Shown here piece after piece: positions 22,982-36,300 of a stretch of DNA of 64,000 nucleotides. This DNA comes from Globodera rostochiensis. Taxonomy: Eukaryota > Nematoda > Chromadorea > Rhabditida > Heteroderidae. The first letter of the stretch is position 1; the number at the start of each line of letters is the position of its first letter. The DNA is taken from NCBI GenBank assembly GCA_018350325.1, contig JAEVLN010000001.1:671501-735500 (forward strand), read 5' to 3'. The position numbers were made by a program, and so were the translations under genes. Below the pieces are notes generated by a model. That model was given only the letters and a program-made list of their open reading frames with translations. It was not told the origin of the DNA and searched no databases.

Positions 22982-23137
22982 CAGAGAAAACAATTTAACT
23001 GCAAATAAGTAAATTCTAAGGACACCGAACAAAGATTGGAAAAGAACAAAGCAGAACGTAATTACTCCATAATTTGTGAAGAAAACATTTTGTAACTTAT
23101 AACTAACTCCTTTTAATTAAAAACAAAATTTCGGCTA

Positions 23138-24049
23138 TCAATCAACAGAATCGGCTGAATAAGTTCCGCCCACATTCTGTTTCTCTTTCCACTGGAGGTA
23201 CTCGTAAAACTTCCTCTGTTTTTGATTCTGAAATTATCCATTTTCTGAGAGCAAAAAAAATGTTCAATTTACTTACCAGTCCCATCTCTCTGAACTTCGA
23301 ACGCTCTTCTATATAATCTTCTGTCACTTTTTTACGAAAGTCGTCGTCTTGGAATCTAATAAAAGAAATATTTCTGATAGGCCCAAAAAGAGTAAATTTT
23401 GCAAATAAATTAACACACTTCATCAGTTTGCAATCTTCGTATACTTTGAGGAAAGGCCTGCATTTTTGCGGCCCTAAAAGGGAGCCTTCAACGCGCAAAC
23501 ATTGGACAACCGCAGAAAATTCCGAGCGACATTCTGTCTTGTGAACCTGTTTTTTTGTAAATTTTAATTTTCATCCGTTTCTTACCTCTTTATCCATCCT
23601 CTCCGGAATAAGCAATTTTTCTTCCATTTGGTTTAAAAGTTTGCTCTCCGGATCTCCTAAAAGAAAGCTAAAACAAAGCCGATTTATGTTAAAACATACC
23701 AACTCCCCTGGGGCCGCCAGTTTGCGATGGGTAAATAGTCTTTCTAAAGTTTTTTTATTCGCTTTCCATCAATTCGCCTCCGTTCTGTCAAAAAATTTCA
23801 ACACAAATTTTTGATTAAAAAATTTCATGTAACAAATTCCGAAAAAGATTAAAAGAGCAGAATTCTTGTGCCCGAATTATTTTGATTTAAATTGATTCAA
23901 ATAATTCGGTAAAAAGTAAAGCAAACCTACCTTGCCCGGTACAATTTTCCGTTATTTCCTTTGACAATTTCGCCCTCTTTTAGGCTTTTGAGCTGATTTT
24001 TGTCATTTGTATCAACGATTTTGAATGAAGTATTGGGTTGCTGCGACAT
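23138..24049 (-). CDS. CMC1: COX assembly mitochondrial protein CMC1-like (twin CX9C)
   Basis: Exons (minus): 24049-23931, 23743-23700, 23656-23586, 23546-23419, 23355-23277, 23227-23138; 176 residues. LLIPERMDKE and the following C84-X9-C94 and C107-X9-C117 pairs match CMC1, as does the tail EERSKFREMGL. Such proteins are imported through MIA40 into the intermembrane space, where the two helices are joined by disulfides. CMC1 stabilises COX1 and helps copper delivery to cytochrome c oxidase. The protein has about 60 extra N-terminal residues (MSQQPNTSFKIVD onward) compared with human CMC1 (106 residues). The first intron (23930-23744) is long for this cluster and could hide another splice choice. 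Confidence 0.85.
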
Positions 24050-24881
24050 TTCTAAAAATAAACGAATCAATTAATAAAGCTCGTTTTTTGAATTAGGTAT
24101 ACATTTCACGAATTAAGAAAAAATGTTCATTATTTTCACAACTAATTTTTTCAAAATTCTCCAAACTCCACCAAATTTAGGTAGGGGTAAAAAGGGAGCA
24201 CTAGAGGCATCTCTGCAAAATTTGGTCACGAAATATAAGCATTAGCTTATGTTACAAGGTGCCGAAAATCGAAAGAAATTCAATGGTGGGGGATAGTGTC
24301 TGACCATACGCTGTCTGCCGCAATTTTTTTAAATTAGTGGTAAAATAGCATAAAATTTGGCGCATCGTTCATTTTTGTCTGCTGCTGGGCTTGACCCATA
24401 GTGCCTTTTCGTTGTAATTTTGTGCTGATTTTATTTTTGAGAAATTTCGAATTTTCTAAAAAATGTTCGAATTCGGGGTTCGTTGGTCGAAACGGAGTCA
24501 GATTCGGATTTACGCCCGAACACCCCTAAAAATTGAACTATGAGTGATTTCTACAAAAACCCCTAGAAACACGTTTTGCATGCTTTTTTATTTTTCGAAA
24601 AAAGCGGGGGGGGGGGGGGGGGGGCGGCGCGTTAGGAAACCAGACTTGGACCCGGGCGGGCTTTTTCCTAGATTAAAAGTCGGTTAGAAATAATGTCTCG
24701 TGGGCGAAACTCGGCGTACCTTAATAAGCTAGAGTTTTGGTAACTGCCCTTGTCACTGCTTCCTTGTTCCACATACATACCTATTCGTTTTTTCGATCCC
24801 TTTCCTCTCCTTTCTCGTTTCGTTTTTTATTTTTAAAATCCAAGGGGTACCATCCGTTGTGCCTGTCCTTTAAAGATTGAA
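24050..24881. other. Divergent intergenic region with a repeat copy
   Basis: Between CMC1 (-) and the mitochondrial carrier (+). 24420-24620 (GTTCGAATTCGGGG, GGATTTACGCCC) resembles the interior of the fold-back element at 27415-27671. A run of about 19 G lies at 24606-24624. No gene seen. Confidence 0.5.
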
Positions 24882-26759
<1,878 letters not shown>

Positions 26760-27171
26760 AAGGTGGTTGCGATGGAATTTCCCGATTTTAATTCAAATCC
26801 AACATTTTTGTTTGTAAATGGGCTCGCGCCTCTTTACGTTGTTATTGCTTCAAAAACAGTGAAACTTTTGCATTTGGAGTTGTAAATGAAGTTGGGCTTC
26901 TGCCGAATTGAACTTAGCTCTTTTTTTTTGTTCGAGTTATTTGTGATCATAGGGGATTTGACGCTCATTCCTCCAATAGTGACTGTTTTTCACTCATACA
27001 TTTAAAAGAGAGTATTATATTGTTGTCAAATAAAGCATTCAAAGTATTCAATTGTACCGTAATGTTGTATTATCCAAGTTTATACATTCAGTAACTCCCG
27101 GCCATTATTTCTAATTCTGTGAATATGTACAATAACAATTGTTGCATTTTATTTAGTGTGGAATACGTAGA
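26760..27171. other. Intergenic, 412 bp
   Basis: Between two same-strand genes. AATAAAG near 27030 may be the poly(A) signal of the carrier. No gene seen. Confidence 0.5.
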
Positions 27172-28270
27172 ATGTCTACAATGAATTTTTCTGCTTTTCT
27201 TAGTAAAGAGGAGAAGGAGTTGGACCAAGCATACGACAAGCTCAAGCAGATACGGGAGCAGATCAACAAACGGAAGGGCGTCAAAATGGAGTCTTCGAAG
27301 ATCGTTAAGGGGGATGCGACGAAGGCGCAAAGTGCGTGACCTTTGTTGGTATTGTCTGGTGGGTAATAGTTTAGTTCATAGCCCCTCCTTTTTAAAAAAA
27401 ATACATTTTTTTCCCAAGTTGATAAAAAGGAGTTTCCAGGGCTAGGTATTCAGGAACGCATTCAAAAAGCATAAAATTACGACGAAAAAGCAAGTAATGA
27501 TCGAATTAATGTTTTTTGAATGAGTTTTAGGCTAAAATTGATTTTAGAAAAAATTTGAATTTTTGACAAATTGTTCGAATTCGGGTCCGGGGTTCGAAAT
27601 CGGTCGAAACAGTGGTTATATTCGGATTCTACGTCCCTGAATAGCCCTGGAAACTCCTTTTTATCAACTTGTAAAAAAAAATTGTATCTTAGAAAATTGT
27701 TTTAAGCTGCAAATATTGACTAAAACAATGAAAAATGGTAAGTGCCCCTAACTGAGACTGCATGTGACTTTTGTTAGGTCTGCACAAGTATGTCGTTAAG
27801 TTTTTGCACTAAGAATTATTAGTTTTTTCGGGTGCTGATAACCTTCGTTTAGCCTTTCAAGAGGGCGTAACGAGGGCAGAGGAAGTGCGCAAAGCAGCGG
27901 CAGATGGGATTTTGGTATTCAAAAAAAGCGAACCTCCAAAAGACGTGTTCAAGCAGAGGCCGCAGTCGAGCAAACGGAAAAAGGTTTGAAATGAGTTAAC
28001 GAATCGAATATCTCGATTTAAAAATGAAAATATCTCCATTTAAGAACGAAGACGCCGACAACGGTCATTCTGAGGACACTGTGCAGTCAGAGCCGCAGGT
28101 TCTGCGATAAAAACGGCTTTTAATGGTACATTTTGCAGGGTGAGCACAGCGAGGCACCCAGTGGAGAGCAATCGCATACAAATGCCCAAAACAGTCCCGA
28201 TCAGATGGATGATGCCGGAAATTCCGAGAAAAATTCGACAAGCGTTGGACCTGTGGGTCCGTCCTTTTGA
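27172..28270 (+). CDS. Small charged coiled-coil protein, unknown
   Basis: Exons: 27172-27331, 27853-27983, 28045-28098, 28139-28270; 158 residues. Residues 8-40 (LSKEEKELDQAYDKLKQIRE) form a charged helix; KKSEPPKDVFKQRP and SSKRKK follow, then an acidic/polar tail rich in Ser, Asn and Asp ending VGPSF. The N-terminal helix and the RKAAADGILVFKK segment faintly recall the N-terminus of NELF-E, but there is no RRM or RD repeat, so I do not assign that name. KRKK is a possible nuclear localisation signal. The first intron holds a fold-back element. Confidence 0.65.
27397..27690. mobile_element. MITE-like element with 29-bp perfect terminal inverted repeats
   Basis: CAAGTTGATAAAAAGGAGTT... at 27415-27443 recurs as an exact inverted copy at 27643-27671; similarity extends outward through ATACA and T-rich sequence to about 27397 and 27690. 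The interior is non-coding and related to 24420-24620. It lies wholly in an intron. Confidence 0.75.
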
Positions 28271-28682
28271 GTAGCGTTTGTGGAGGCTGTTTGCCCTCTC
28301 CTGTCAAGGAGGAATCCCCGGGGTTTTTACTGCATTTTTGTTTGAGATTCTGCTTTATTTTTAGGGAAGGGACCTCCTCTGGTTCTCCCGTTGGCAAATG
28401 TTTGAATTGAACGCCAACTCTAAAAAAAGATAGCTGGACCTTAAAAAGCATGGTTTTATAGTATTCCAACTTGTCCCAAAGAAAGCTATTGGGATGTTGC
28501 ATAACAGCTGGGACTAGGCCCTTCTGGGGCGGAGCTAAGTAAATATTTTCGGACTCGAGAGTTTGTTCAGATGGAGCTAGAGTTCTTCATTTGAATTCAA
28601 TAGAAAGTTTACTTTTACATATTAAAGAGACGGTTATTTTTTGATTTAATTTTTAAATGTATTCTTAACAGGACTGTTCAAC
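28271..28682. other. Intergenic, 412 bp
   Basis: Between two same-strand genes. No gene or repeat of note. Confidence 0.4.
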
Positions 28683-31600
28683 ATGAATTTTCGCATCCCG
28701 AAAAAGAAGCCAAGGGTTGAGGCACAAGAGTCAGTGTCGACCTTTTCAAGTCGGTTATTGTAAAATACCATGGCACAATTCCAAAAAAAAATCTCAGATG
28801 CAATGCCAGACAGTTCTGAGACATTTTCGGGCGTAAAAACATGGGATAAATCGCCGGACAATGGTTTGAAAAAATGAGTGGGAGTTGCGACATTGTTTAC
28901 CTTTTAGTGTTTTCCAACACGGACGGATTTGGACAATCGGGCCGTCGCTCATCTGTAGCGAGTCCAGAAGCCAACGACTCATTTGGAAATTCTGGTTTTG
29001 GCAACTCAGGTTATTTGCAAAGTTTTAAAGCAGTTTATCGTTATGTAACAAGTGTTTTTATCTAGGCTTTGGAAGCGACGATTCGAAATTGGACGGCAAC
29101 AGTCGTTGGGGTGGTGGTGCCGGTGGTGAAGGTCGTGGGGGCAGAGGCAATCGGTGGAATGACGGCAGAGAAGGTGGACGCGGCGGAGGCCGAGGCGGTG
29201 GTGGTTTTGGACGTCCGAACCGGGACAATGAAGGAGGCGGCTTACCGAGCAACGACTTTTCGGGTGGAGGAGGGTTCGGCCAGTCGGACCGTCGTCCGTC
29301 AGTTACAAGTCCGAATTCCGGCGACGCTTCCGGAAATGATGGCTTCTCCAACTCCGGTTTCGGAAATTCCGGTTCGTATTAAAATTCATTAGTTAGCTTT
29401 TTTTAATTAATTAAAAGGATTTGGAAACGACGCTTCGAAATCGGACGGCAACAGTCGTTGGGGTGGTGGTGGCGGCGGTGGTGAAAGTCGTGGGGGCAGA
29501 GGCAATCGGTGGAATGACGGCAGAGAAGGTGGACGAGGAGGAGGCCGAGGCGGTGGTGGTTTTGGACGTCCGAACCGGGACAATGAAGGAGGCGGCTTAC
29601 CGAGCAACGACTTTTCGGGTGGAGGAGGGTTTGGAAGCGACGCTTCCGGAAATGATGGCTTCTCCAACTCCGGTTTCGGAAATTCCGGTGCGTATCTTAC
29701 ATTCAGACGCTTTGTAAGCCCCACTGGAGGCAATTTAAAAAAAAAAAAATCATTAAGTTTTAGAATTAATTAATTTTCCTGTGATTAAAATTTAGATTAA
29801 CTTTGCCGAAAATTTTAGAAATTAGAAAAAATACGAAAATTTTAGAAATTAGAAAAAATACCGGGTAATAGCAAAAAATACTGACCGGTATACCGTTTCG
29901 TGCCGAAACTAATTAAAATTAATTCGAGGTATCGATTAACGTCAATCGCATTAAATCTCAATTTTACGAAAAGTACGTGTTCTGTCTAGGTTTCGGAAAT
30001 GACGATTCGAACTCGGACGGCAACCGTCGTTGGGGTGGTGAAGGTCGTGGGGGCAGAGGCAATCGGTGGAATGACGGCAGAGAAGGTGGACGAGGAGGAG
30101 GCCGAGGCGGTGGCGGTTTTGGACGTCCGAACCGGGACAATGAAGGAGGCGGCGGTGGCGGTTTTGGACGTCCGAGCCGGGACAATGAAGGAGGCGGCTT
30201 GCCGAGCAACGACTTTTCGGGTGGAGGAGGGTTTGGAAGCGACGCTTCCGGAAATGATGGCTTCTCCAACTCCGGTTTCGGAAATTCCGGTTCGTATTGT
30301 TAAAGTTCATTAATTGGTTATGTTAGGATAAGTTTAGAATATGTGCTTCTTCATTAGGATCTTTAATTTATTATTTTAGGGGTAAAGGCCGGTTTGCTCC
30401 TTCGTTTAGGCTAAGGATCCAAACGCGTGGCGAGCAAAGCTAGCCGAAATAATCATAATCTTGGCGTTTTTATAGGGTTTTTTTAATGTTTAAAAGCTCC
30501 TATCTTATTTTGACGTTTATGTTTTTCTTGTTTAATGAGACCTTTTACCGCAATTTCTGGTTTGGACCTCTTGATTGTGTTGTTTATTAGCAGTTTCCAC
30601 CACCTACTAAAATTTTTGCCTTGCCCCAGTTCAAATTTTTCTGGTTATGGCCTTTACGGTGCAGAAGGATGCTTTAAAGCAATGGTTGGTATATTTAGGC
30701 TTTGGTGACGATTCGAAATCGGACGGCAACAGTCGTGGGGGTGGTGGTGCCGGTGGTGAAGGTCGTGGGGGCAGAGGCAATCGGTGGAATGACGGCAGAG
30801 AAGGTGGACGAGGCGGAGGCCGAGGCGGTGGTGGTTTTGGACGTCCGAGCCGGAACAATGAAGGCGGTGTACCGAGGAACGACTTTTCGGGTGGAGGAGG
30901 GTTTGGAAGCGACGCTTCCGGAAATGATGGCTTCTCCAACTCCGGTTTCGGAAATTCCGGTTCGTATTAAAATTCATTAGTTAGCTTTTTTTAATTAATT
31001 AAAAGGATTTGGAAACGACGCTTCGAAATCGGACGGCAACAGTCGTTGGGGTGGTGGTGGCGGCGGTGGTGAAAGTCGTGGGGGCAGAGGCAATCGGTGG
31101 AATGACGGCAGAGAAGGTGGACGAGGAGGAGGCCGAGGCGGTGGTGGTTTTGGACGTCCGAACCGGGACAATGAAGGAGGCGGCGGTGGCGGTTTTGGAC
31201 GTCCGAACCGGGACAATGAAGGAGGCGGCGGTGGCGGTTTTGGACGTCCGAGCCGGGACAATGAAGGCGGTGTACCGAGGAACGACTTTTCGGGTGGAGG
31301 AGGGTTTGGAAGCGACGCTTCCGGAAATGATGGCTTCTCCAACTCCGGTTTCGGAAATTCCGGTGCGTATTTTAAAGTTAGTTAATAATATTCCAATGGG
31401 AGTCTGCGTGGAAGCCACGCTTCGGTTATAAAATCTCAAATTTTTGATACGGGTAACCTAGTTGTTACTTTTGTTTGACTGATTTTTCAAAATCTTGTAG
31501 AAATTAAAAAATGGTAAAATAGACTAAACTGAGAGGAAACGATTTTTTTTTCACTTAGTTTTTGCTTGCGGATGGTTATTCTTTTTATCCTTCGAATGGT

Positions 31601-32188
31601 ATCAAATAGATTCTGTATATAATACTTTAGGACCGACCGAGTGAGAACTCGTGCTGTCGGTCCGGACTTTGATAAGCCATTTTCTATGTTTAGCAAGGGC
31701 GTACCCGGGGGGGGGGGGCTACAGCCCCCCCCCGGAAAAAATTTTGAAAATTTTCTCCGGCGGCGCCTATCGGCATCGCCGATCCCACCACCCATAGAAA
31801 CAGTATTTTTAAACCGCTTGCAAAAAAAAAAAATACACTCCTAAAGATTGCCTTTTTTCAAATTAGCCCCCGCTAAAATTCCTAACTTTTTTTTTTGTTG
31901 AAAAAATTGCTTAATAAAAATGCAATAAACTCCAAAAATGCACCTCTAAAGTAGGCTTTTTCCATTTTAAAGGGTGTTAGGTTGGAAAATTTAATTTAAT
32001 TTACTTTAGGCTTCGGAAACGACGATTCGAACTCGGACGGCAACCGTCGTTGGGGTGGTGAAAGTCGTGGGGGCAGAGGCAATCGGTGGAATGACGGCAG
32101 AGAAGGTGGACGAGGAGGAGGCCGAGGCGGTGGCGGTTTCGGACGTCCGAACCGGGGCAATGGAGGCGGCGGATTTACAGAGCAATGA
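28683..32188 (+). CDS. RGG/FG-repeat low-complexity protein built from duplicated exons
   Basis: Exons: 28683-28749, 28798-28863, 28908-29009, 29066-29371, 29418-29687, 29990-30289, 30699-30959, 31006-31362, 32010-32188; 635 residues. The N-terminus has a basic cluster (RIPKKKPRVE). Exons 4-9 are six copies of one module: FGNDDS, a Gly/Arg block (GGRGNRWNDGREGGRGGGRG), one to three FGRPNRDNEGGG units, DFSGGGGFG, and FSNSGFGNSG. All of these exons start and end in phase 1, so any number can be joined. The composition (RGG plus FG dipeptides) is like the N-terminal tails of Vasa/GLH germ-granule helicases and RNA-binding condensate proteins; no helicase or RRM follows within the gene. Probable role: RNA binding or phase-separating scaffold, by composition only. 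The last module is cut short at FTEQ and stop. Confidence 0.8.
29066..32188 (+). repeat. Six-fold tandem exon duplication
   Basis: The six module exons are near identical in DNA. The 46-nt intron after exon 4 (29372-29417) is repeated base for base after exon 7 (30960-31005), and exons 5 and 8 begin the same way, showing that exon-intron blocks were copied together and recently. Confidence 0.9.
31676..31980. mobile_element. Dispersed repeat in the last intron of the RGG/FG gene
   Basis: Has a G-run/CTACAG/C-run hairpin (31705-31734), CGGCGGCGCCTATCGGCATCG (31757-31777) and two AAAA(T)(A/G)CAC(T)CCTAAAG-type motifs. The same parts occur, shuffled, at 300-480, 11450-11600 and 48170-48260. No coding capacity. 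Confidence 0.5.
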
Positions 32189-32743
32189 TTTTCTGGTGGA
32201 AGCTGACGAGATGCTCACAATCAATAGAATTAAGAAAATGTTTAATGGAATCGTTTCAAAGCAGAGATGATCGTTTATTTATGTCGCTAATTTGAACGTA
32301 TACATATATCTATTTGATTTGTACTTCTGCGCTGATGCCAGTCTTTAAGTTAAGCTCAAATGGCGTTTCAACAGAAACCAAAGATTTCGAAGGGCCGTTG
32401 CACCTCCTCCGATTCATTGAATGATCTGATCCGCTAAATTAGGGGCTTGGCTTAAAACGGCCCTTTCCCCCCCCCCCTTACCAAGACAATGTTTAACTAA
32501 TATTATGAAGGACTTCTGCCGGTCACTTTATTAATGGCCAAGAGGTTGAGGAAATACAATTAAACCGACTAAACATACATGAACAATTCCATTCATTGGA
32601 GTCGGGTACATTGTTGGACGTGACAAGGTCGAAAATAATCCTTCATCATGGACTCCAAAAATGGCCGTGAGCACACCCAGCCATGGTGCAAAGCGAGCGG
32701 CTGATGGCCGTTAAGCCATAAACGTTTTCAAAATGTACAATTG
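32189..32743. other. Convergent intergenic region
   Basis: 3' flank of the RGG/FG gene. No gene supported; one C-run at 32467-32477. Confidence 0.45.
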
Positions 32744-33203
32744 TTACAAATACAATTTATGTCCAGCATTTTGTGATTGGGAGGGGGGGAATGTATAAGC
32801 GCATTTGTTTTGCTTATTTATGTCATTGACTTTTTGTACTTTACTATGGTAATGACGGCGATAATTGTTAGGGAAGGGACTTTTGGACGGATTGGTAAAA
32901 TCAAAGACATTAAAACGCAGATAAGCATAGTCTCTAGCAGAGCAATTCATCAAAAAGATTTGTTTTGCCATCGAAACCGCGCCCAAAATGAACGAAACCA
33001 AAAATCCCGTCCCCAAAATATGATCGGTGGAGAGAATTAATGATGGAGGGCAGGCAGCGATGAGAGGCCAATATCCAACGAAGAAAAGAAATTGTAAAAA
33101 ATCCTCTGAACGGAAGCGGCGCTTCTACCGTTGCTAGCTAACGAGGCACAATTTGAGCCTGGTCTTCCGAACGGTGTGTCTGTTGCTGTTGAAGAGCGTG
33201 CAT
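32744..33203 (-). CDS. Possible small membrane protein, unknown
   Basis: Two exons (minus): 33203-33143 and 33105-32744; 140 residues. The start MHALQQQQTHRSED leads over a 37-nt intron (phase 1) into an exon with two clear hydrophobic stretches: FLQFLFFVGYWPLIAACPPS and HILGTGFLVSFILGAVSMAK, followed by NCSARDYAYLRFNVFDF and a basic tail. I do not recognise a family. Support is the open frame over 360 nt and the two well-spaced membrane segments; the start and the very short intron are doubtful. The stop of the Tribbles gene lies 108 bp upstream on the same strand. Confidence 0.35.
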
Positions 33204-33311
33204 TGGTTGTGCCCACCACGGAATTCGTTCGGATTGATCACTGTGCTGTGCCTGCGGAAAGAGTAGCGCTTGTTCAAGAGAGACCAGACGGACATTACAA
33301 AAAGCTCCCTC

Positions 33312-36300
33312 TCACCGATCGGAACGCGGGCGATAGACCTCGACGACTTTCGGAGGAACGACGTCGACTCTCCGAAACGGTCCTCTGATGGCGCTCAAAC
33401 AGTTCGGCCGCCCTTCCGTGCCGGTTCGCTTCAATTTGCTGCGTTGCGGCAGGTCAATGTTCCTCCGGCTGCCATTCGCGGAAACAACGGCAAATCCGCC
33501 AGAAGTGCCCGCAAATTTCGCGTCCTCTCATTGTGTCTCCAGGCGAACTCCATCTGATTAAATGCCATTGATTCTGGCATCTGACAATTCCACGCGTCAC
33601 CTGATCGGCCGACGCCCTTTGCTGTCTTTGCCATCGCGGAGAGTGCCGTTGCGCTCTCCGAAGTTCGATCAGTTCTGCCAGCGAAGGCGGCGAATCGCCC
33701 GACGGACTAAACAAAACGCGCGTGGTAGCCGAGGGCACTTGCGCTGCCGGCGGCGAAATTCTGCCCGGAACGGAAGGAACAAGACGGCCAAACGCAATTG
33801 GGACTTCGTTGTCATATTTTGGCTTGCCGCGGACCGAGAACTTCGACCCGTTCGCCAGGTCGCCTTCCGAAAATGTTGTATCGGTGCGAAACCAGTGGGC
33901 TCCAAGCAGTTCTTCTGCAGCGGGACGTTCTGACGGATTGTGATTGAGCAAAGCGTGGAGAAGCCATCGGGAGGGTTCAGAAATGGATTTGCTGATGGGA
34001 AAGGCTGGAAATGAATGAACACAATCAGTCGGAGAAATACAATATTTTAGGGGTTTAGAGAACATATCCCCTATTTTCAAAAAAATGAGGTTATTAAACC
34101 CTCTGCATTTATCAGGTTCAGGTTTACTCCCAACTTTTGTGTCAGAATCACTGTCTCCGTACACAATCGATGTGCCCGAATGCGGCGCAGCAACGCGATC
34201 GGGCTGGGGCTGGACTCGAAGAAAGGGTACCGTCCGTTCAACAGCGTAAACATCAGCACCCCAAAAGCCCACACATCGGCCGCTTTTGCTCCGTAAAGGG
34301 CATTCTAAAATAAATAGAGGTGTGATCGTCGGAGTCGGCTTCGTGCCCTCCTCCTTCACCTTTTTGTCCAATATTTCGGGTGCCACGTAAGCCGGGACAA
34401 ACTCCCGAAATGCCAACAAATCATTCGTCGGGTTGTCGACCAGGCACAAATCCAACACGTTATTCACACGAATTTTAGTCCTGAATTGGCCTCTTTTACA
34501 CAATACGTTGGGGGCCTCGTAATAGCACGGACCCGTCATTAGGGAACGTGTAAATGTTTGGCGGTCCCCGCGAAGGGACGCCGAGGAAATTTTGGTTTTT
34601 TGACAATTTTAGGGAGAGCCTACGGGGTTTTTAATAATTCTTTTTAGCGATTTCAACCGTTAATTACCCACCCACATTTTCCCGTTCTCTTCCAACCAAT
34701 TTCGACATTGTTTTCCCCTGATTCAATTTGATTTCCCCATTCACCGCATTTTGCTGTTTACGAAATATTGCCCCCCCCCCACCCGCGCCTCTTTCTGCAT
34801 TTGTACACATGACGAGGGTTGGTTGGGTTGGGCGAGTGTTGGTGCGGGTGGACGCGTGCTGCTGATGCACTTTTCGTCCGATCGATCAGATCATTGAGGG
34901 GGGGGGGTAACATGTAGAGAGAGAGAAAGAAGAGAGAGAGAGAGAGAGAAGAAGAGAGTGAGAGAGAGAGAAGAAGAGAGTGAGAGAGAGAGAAGAAGAG
35001 AGTGAGAGAGAGAGAAAAAGAGAGTGAGAGAGAGAGAAAAAGAGAGTGAGAGAAAGAAGAAGAGAGTGAGAGAGAGAGAGAAGAAGAGAGTGAGAGAGAG
35101 AGAAGAAGAGAGTGAGAGAGAGAGAAAAAGAGAGAGAGAAGAAGAGAGAGAGAAGAAGAAGAGAGAGAAAAGAAGAAGAGAGAGAAAAGAAGAAGAGAGA
35201 GAGAAGAGGGAAGAAGTGGAAAACAAATAAATATGATGGGGAAGGAAATGAATGGGTAGGGGCTAGAACCACTTCCCTACCGGAAATGAAAAGGGACTCC
35301 CCCCCCAACCCTCAACTTAATTACCTAATTAAGGATATAAACAAAATAATTATGATGCGTCTGATTCCCTTCGCCTTTACCTTTCCGAGTCAGTGAACAC
35401 AAATTTGCGTAATCGAAAATCGCGGAAGAACAGTCCGATTCGATGGCATAATTCGACCAGCGTGGCGATCTGTTTCAGGATTGGCTGCATTCGTCGCTCT
35501 GTCAGTCGTGTCGAAGAAGCATTTCGTCGATCAGACCCAAAGTTTTCCTCCTCCACCAATTGGTGCAAATTCCCGAAATGATCCGGCAACAGAACGTAGA
35601 CCAAGCCTGCCCTGATCGAACTTCTGACCACCAGAAGCTGTTGGAGGGGGAGCAACAAATCCCTAAGGGAACAAAATTGGACAAATCGTATAAAGGGGCG
35701 GGGGGACGGACCTCCGCTGTTCGAACTCGTCTTCACTATAATGAATGGACGCAATCTGAACACGCGCAACGATCTCCGACAAATGCCGAAACTCGTCACT
35801 TTTCATCACCTCAAATTGAGTGGATTTGAATTGCTTTTGCCAATTGGCTCACCTGACAGTGGAAGACGGATTGAGTGGCGATATTCACCGCTTTGCAATT
35901 GCGTCCGTCCCCAACCAACTCGAAAATGCCGACCGAATCGTCTCCAATGACAAGGCCGCCACTCGCAAAGTGCGCCTGCTTCGGACTCTGAGAATAAAAG
36001 CGAATAAATGAACTGTTTGTTGTTAATTGTTTTAGGCTTACGTTGGGTTCATCTCCATGTTCAAACTCCAACTCGGCCAAGGTCGGAGGCTGTTTGAGAG
36101 GCCGCTGCTGTTGTTGTTGTGGCTGGACATGCACAGATGCGACGGATTGGGGGGAAAATTCGGTGTCCGAGTCTGAGGACAAAGAACTGCCGCCGCTGCC
36201 GCCGATGGTTGTACTGGTTGAAGAAGTGGAACAAAGCCGCAAACGCTTCAGGGGGTCACTTCTGTCGGAGAACGGCGGGCCGGCAAAGGAGGAGAAGGCG

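Noticed and set aside
27172..28270. NELF-E ortholog
   Set aside because: Resemblance is limited to a charged helix and a short basic segment; the RRM that defines NELF-E is missing.
29058..31342. Proline-rich minus-strand frames
   Set aside because: Antisense shadows of the Gly-rich RGG/FG exons.
28683..32188. A Vasa/GLH DEAD-box helicase
   Set aside because: Only the RGG/FG composition matches; no Walker A, DEAD or HRIGR motif occurs downstream before the next gene.
33454..34539. Single 361-residue minus-strand open frame
   Set aside because: It reads through three introns; the kinase homology changes frame at the proposed junctions, so it was split into exons.
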